This document shows positions 31,958 through 34,305 of a DNA stretch of 34,305 bases, one piece after another. Position 1 is the first letter of the stretch. Each line of letters begins with the position of its first letter. Origin of the DNA: Nitrospira sp. (GTDB lineage Bacteria > Nitrospirota > Nitrospiria > Nitrospirales > Nitrospiraceae); assembly GCA_020853775.1 (NCBI GenBank), contig JADYYH010000085.1, forward strand, positions 1-34,305, given 5' to 3'. A model generated the notes under the pieces. The model was not told the origin of the DNA, ran no database searches, and saw only the letters and a list, made by a program, of their open reading frames with translations. A program made the translations under genes and the position numbers.

Positions 31958-32977
31958 ATGAAACGGGTCCTCGCTCTCGTATTACTCCTCACGCTCTTGC
32001 TCGGCGGCTGCGGCGGCCGTGATCCGATCGTCGTTATCCAACTCCATCCCACCAATCCGGACATTCTCTACATCGCCACCAACGACTACATTTACAAGTC
32101 GCGTGACGGCGGCAAGACCTGGAGTAATCTCTCGAAGGGAATGAGCTACTCGCGGGTGATTGCGATGGCGATCGATCCCATCTATCCCGCCACGATCTAT
32201 GCGGGCACGAAGGGGGATGCGGTCTATAAGAGTTATGACGGCGGCCAGCGCTGGACCTCGGTGCGAATGGGCTTGGACGACGCGACGATCTCGTCTGTCG
32301 TCAATCAGTTCGTCTTCGATCCGGCGGATGACAATCACATCTTCTTGGCGACCACGATGGGTGTCTTTGAGTCGAAGAATGCCGGGGAGCGGTGGGTCAA
32401 GAAGATGGAGGGGATGAAGGAAGTATTAATGGTCGTGACACTGGGGATGGATCCCGCGCATCCCTCCGTGATGTATGCGGGCACCAGCGGCGGCGTGTAC
32501 AAAACGAATGATCAGGGGGCGCATTGGTTACAGGTGAATACCGGGTTGGTGCCGGAACGGATGGTGAAGACGTCGCGCGCGCTCGGCGTGACGTCGGTGC
32601 AAGTAGACCCGTTCGCGCCGGAGACGGTGTACGCGGCGACGCTGGCGGGTCTGTATAAAACCACGGATGGCGCAGCGTCCTGGATGCGTATCGGTGAATC
32701 GTTGCAAGATCAAATGATCGTGGCGATGGTGCTGGACCGTGCGCGGGCCGGTGTGATGTATCTTGCCGGGCGGGATGGTATTCATCGCAGCGAGGATGGC
32801 GGCAAAACCTGGAAGACGCTCAATGAAGGATTGACGACCACCAATATCCGTTCACTGGCGCAGAGCGCCATGGATCCACAAGTGTTGTTCGCGGGCACGA
32901 ACGGCAGCGGGCTCTACAAAAGCGTGGATGGCGGCGCCCATTGGCAGGCGATGCCGTCGGTATTTCCCAAGGATTAA
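31958..32977 (+). CDS. Asp-box (BNR) seven-blade propeller lipoprotein
   Basis: This 339-residue protein has a lipoprotein signal (LLLTLLLGGCGG, Cys at about 18). Seven Asp-box repeats follow: SRDGGKTW, SYDGGQRW, SKNAGERW, TNDQGAHW, TTDGAASW, SEDGGKTW and SVDGGAHW. Each comes after a strand of the type P..IYAGT, which gives a seven-bladed propeller like the Ycf48/YCF48-like and sortilin-type proteins. Its role is probably binding or assembly in the envelope; no enzyme motif is visible. The third box has Asn for Asp. The frame is open from 31847 but that part is the repeat element; ATG 31958 starts the signal peptide. Confidence 0.9.
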   Translation: MKRVLALVLLLTLLLGGCGGRDPIVVIQLHPTNPDILYIATNDYIYKSRDGGKTWSNLSKGMSYSRVIAMAIDPIYPATIYAGTKGDAVYKSYDGGQRWTSVRMGLDDATISSVVNQFVFDPADDNHIFLATTMGVFESKNAGERWVKKMEGMKEVLMVVTLGMDPAHPSVMYAGTSGGVYKTNDQGAHWLQVNTGLVPERMVKTSRALGVTSVQVDPFAPETVYAATLAGLYKTTDGAASWMRIGESLQDQMIVAMVLDRARAGVMYLAGRDGIHRSEDGGKTWKTLNEGLTTTNIRSLAQSAMDPQVLFAGTNGSGLYKSVDGGAHWQAMPSVFPKD

Positions 32978-33016
32978 CGGAGTGGGTGCTCGGGGTACCG
33001 ACGGGTAAAGCGGAAG

Positions 33017-34105
33017 CTATCGGCGAGGTTGGCTGTTCAAAGAGGAGTCACCGATGGCGGGACCGACTCCACGAATGTTCGTGGAAGAGGAATGGGCGTT
33101 CTCGCCTGCGTTGATTTCAAATCCGAACGCATTGGGCAACGTGGTGTCTTGCGTGTTAGCCCCGACACGATCAGTCAAGGTGCTGTCTCTGAGATCTTCC
33201 CCTCTCCGTGGGCGGAGCGATTCGTTGACGTTGCTGTAGGGCGAGACCGTAGCGCCGATGTCCGCGCCGAAGCTCGGGTTGAGCGAACGATTCAGCTGCG
33301 AGCTTTCGATGTCCCCGCCGATTCTGGTGGGAATGGTGGTGTCCTGAATATCCATGCCGGTCGGCGCAGAGGCTGCCGGTCGTTTTGGCCTGAGATCGTG
33401 TGCAATCGTCTCGCGTTCGTCTTCGATGCGCCGTTCCTCTCTCCCGCGCTGTTCGTAATCCAGTGAGTCGAGTTTTTCGTACTGCGTGATGAGCCCCTTC
33501 ATGCGGGTTTTGAGTCTTTTGAGGTCATCTCTCGCAATGGCAACGGTGCCCACAATTTCGCTGAGCGTCCATTGTCGGGCAAAGGTGCCGAGTTTTGGAG
33601 ACTGGCCGGGGCCGCCGCCCAAACCGTCTGATCCGGTTCCCACGCCGAATCCCGCGCTGTTATAGATGCCCTTTTGTTGCACCGACATCAAAATGTGGTT
33701 GGACCGTTCCACGAGTTCGTCGATGCGATCGAGGGAATCCCATTCGCTCGCGCAGCAATCCAGAAATTCACGGTAGTCACGGGTGAACTTCGAGGCTTCA
33801 TTTTGAATGTCCAGGATCTTGAGGGGTTCTTTTGCTGCGGCATCGTTGTGTTCGTCGTGGTTGGGTGAGGCGGGTTTCTTTTCATCCCGCTCCGCGTCGT
33901 ACAGTGCCGTGCAACCGGCATCAGGGGTGGCGGTAATGCGCTTGTCGGCAGTGCGATTCGGGCACCAATAGATTTTCCCGGGCTGGTTGAGCGGATTGTC
34001 AGATCTGAATTCTCCTGCCTGGGCCTCAGGCAGAAGGCCCATCAGAAAGAGCACAGTGAGTGCTGACGCAAGCAGGGGATGAGTGCGCTGAATCGTCGTT
34101 GACAT
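33017..34105 (-). CDS. Secreted hypothetical protein with C-terminal short repeats
   Basis: This 362-residue protein has a signal peptide (HPLLASALTVLFLMGLLPEAQAG). The N-terminal region has four cysteines (WCPN, GC, LDCC). A probable coiled-coil region follows (DDLKRLKTRMKGLITQYEKLDSLDYEQRGREERRIEDERE). The C-terminal tail of about 120 residues is low-complexity, with a recurring unit (Q/R)D(T/S)T(I/L)xxRxG seen as QDTTIPTRIGG, RDSTLTDRVGA and QDTTLPNAFGF. The function is unknown. ATG 34105 was chosen over TTG 34144 because the signal peptide starts there. An IS630-type element lies about 75 bases upstream of its start and may have disturbed its promoter. Confidence 0.75.
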   Translation of the reverse strand: MSTTIQRTHPLLASALTVLFLMGLLPEAQAGEFRSDNPLNQPGKIYWCPNRTADKRITATPDAGCTALYDAERDEKKPASPNHDEHNDAAAKEPLKILDIQNEASKFTRDYREFLDCCASEWDSLDRIDELVERSNHILMSVQQKGIYNSAGFGVGTGSDGLGGGPGQSPKLGTFARQWTLSEIVGTVAIARDDLKRLKTRMKGLITQYEKLDSLDYEQRGREERRIEDERETIAHDLRPKRPAASAPTGMDIQDTTIPTRIGGDIESSQLNRSLNPSFGADIGATVSPYSNVNESLRPRRGEDLRDSTLTDRVGANTQDTTLPNAFGFEINAGENAHSSSTNIRGVGPAIGDSSLNSQPRR

Positions 34106-34182
34106 TGTAACGTTGATGATGCCCCCCGAAGAACATTGTGTCAATCAAAGGGACGAATTGTGATGCGCTTGAAAAGCCCCTA

Positions 34183-34305
34183 GTGTAGTGCGTCATAAAT
34201 AACTTGACAATTGGCCACAACGAGAGTCAGCTTATGCATCGTGAACCTTGCTCCTCCCATTGTCTTGTCCCTGAAAGAGCGCGCGACGTTGACCGCGTGG
34301 GCTCA
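34183..34305 (+). mobile_element. Left end of an IS630-family insertion sequence (cut by window end)
   Basis: After a TA dinucleotide at 34181-34182, GTGTAGTGCGTCATAAAT begins an AT-rich end followed by the transposase start at 34241. TA target choice fits IS630/Tc1 elements. The right end and target duplication lie outside the window, so the boundary is tentative. Confidence 0.55.
34241..34305 (+). CDS. IS630-family transposase, N-terminal fragment
   Basis: From GTG 34241 the frame reads (M)NLAPPIVLSLKERATLTA and continues to the window edge. The APPIVLS...ER..L..WA pattern is the usual N-terminus of IS630 transposases, just before the helix-turn-helix region. Only 21 codons are visible, so completeness and activity cannot be judged. 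Confidence 0.65.
   Translation, partial: MNLAPPIVLSLKERATLTAWA

Noticed and set aside
1-34305. CRISPR array, rRNA or tRNA genes, defence genes
   Set aside because: No regularly spaced direct repeats, no RNA gene signatures and no nuclease or toxin-antitoxin motifs were seen on either strand.

Overview
The window looks like chromosomal DNA of a GC-rich Gram-negative bacterium. The gene set fits Nitrospira (phylum Nitrospirota) best: RND efflux, lipoproteins, CstA, YajQ, envelope glycan genes and a dispersed repeat of a type I associate with that group. The assignment is inference from style and content. No rRNA, tRNA or CRISPR was seen.

Left part (1-12450). A low-GC lipoprotein gene is followed by a translationally coupled DUF2167 / M50 metalloprotease pair and a ferredoxin-reductase-like flavoprotein. 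Next come a cluster of short inverted-repeat elements, a zinc-ribbon mini-protein, an AdoMet decarboxylase-like (SpeD-fold) gene and an SCP2-domain gene. Between the last two lie two mutually exclusive hairpins. A convergent RND efflux operon follows (TetR regulator, periplasmic adaptor, RND permease), with a clean palindromic operator ahead of the regulator. Two tandem paralogous secreted proteins of unknown function complete this part.

Centre (12522-27418). A strong sigma70-type promoter precedes about 13 co-directional genes. The first four look like a 2-aminoethylphosphonate (AEP) route: a split ThDP decarboxylase (alpha and beta), an AEP transaminase and a LicC/PntC-like nucleotidyltransferase. 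They are followed by a CDP-alcohol phosphatidyltransferase fused to a degenerate nucleotidyltransferase domain, a flippase-like membrane protein, four GT2/GT4 glycosyltransferases, a Wzx-like flippase, a LarA-type nickel-pincer racemase homologue and a GT39/ArnT-like membrane glycosyltransferase. My reading is an envelope phosphonoglycan or phosphonolipid locus in which AEP is activated as CMP-AEP and transferred to a carrier or glycan. PEP mutase, which would supply phosphonopyruvate, is not in the window. Two of the glycosyltransferases appear to start at non-canonical codons (ATT and CTG).

Right part (27419-34305). This holds an Hsp20 C-terminal remnant, an alpha/beta hydrolase, a PilZ protein, the CstA transporter, a YajQ nucleotide-binding protein and a second full copy of the inverted-repeat element. 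After that come a seven-blade Asp-box lipoprotein, a secreted protein with C-terminal short repeats, and the left end of an IS630-family insertion sequence cut by the window edge.

The most unusual items are the AEP/LarA glycan locus, the structured repeat family placed one base after stop codons, the two non-canonical starts, and the competing hairpins upstream of the SCP2 gene.
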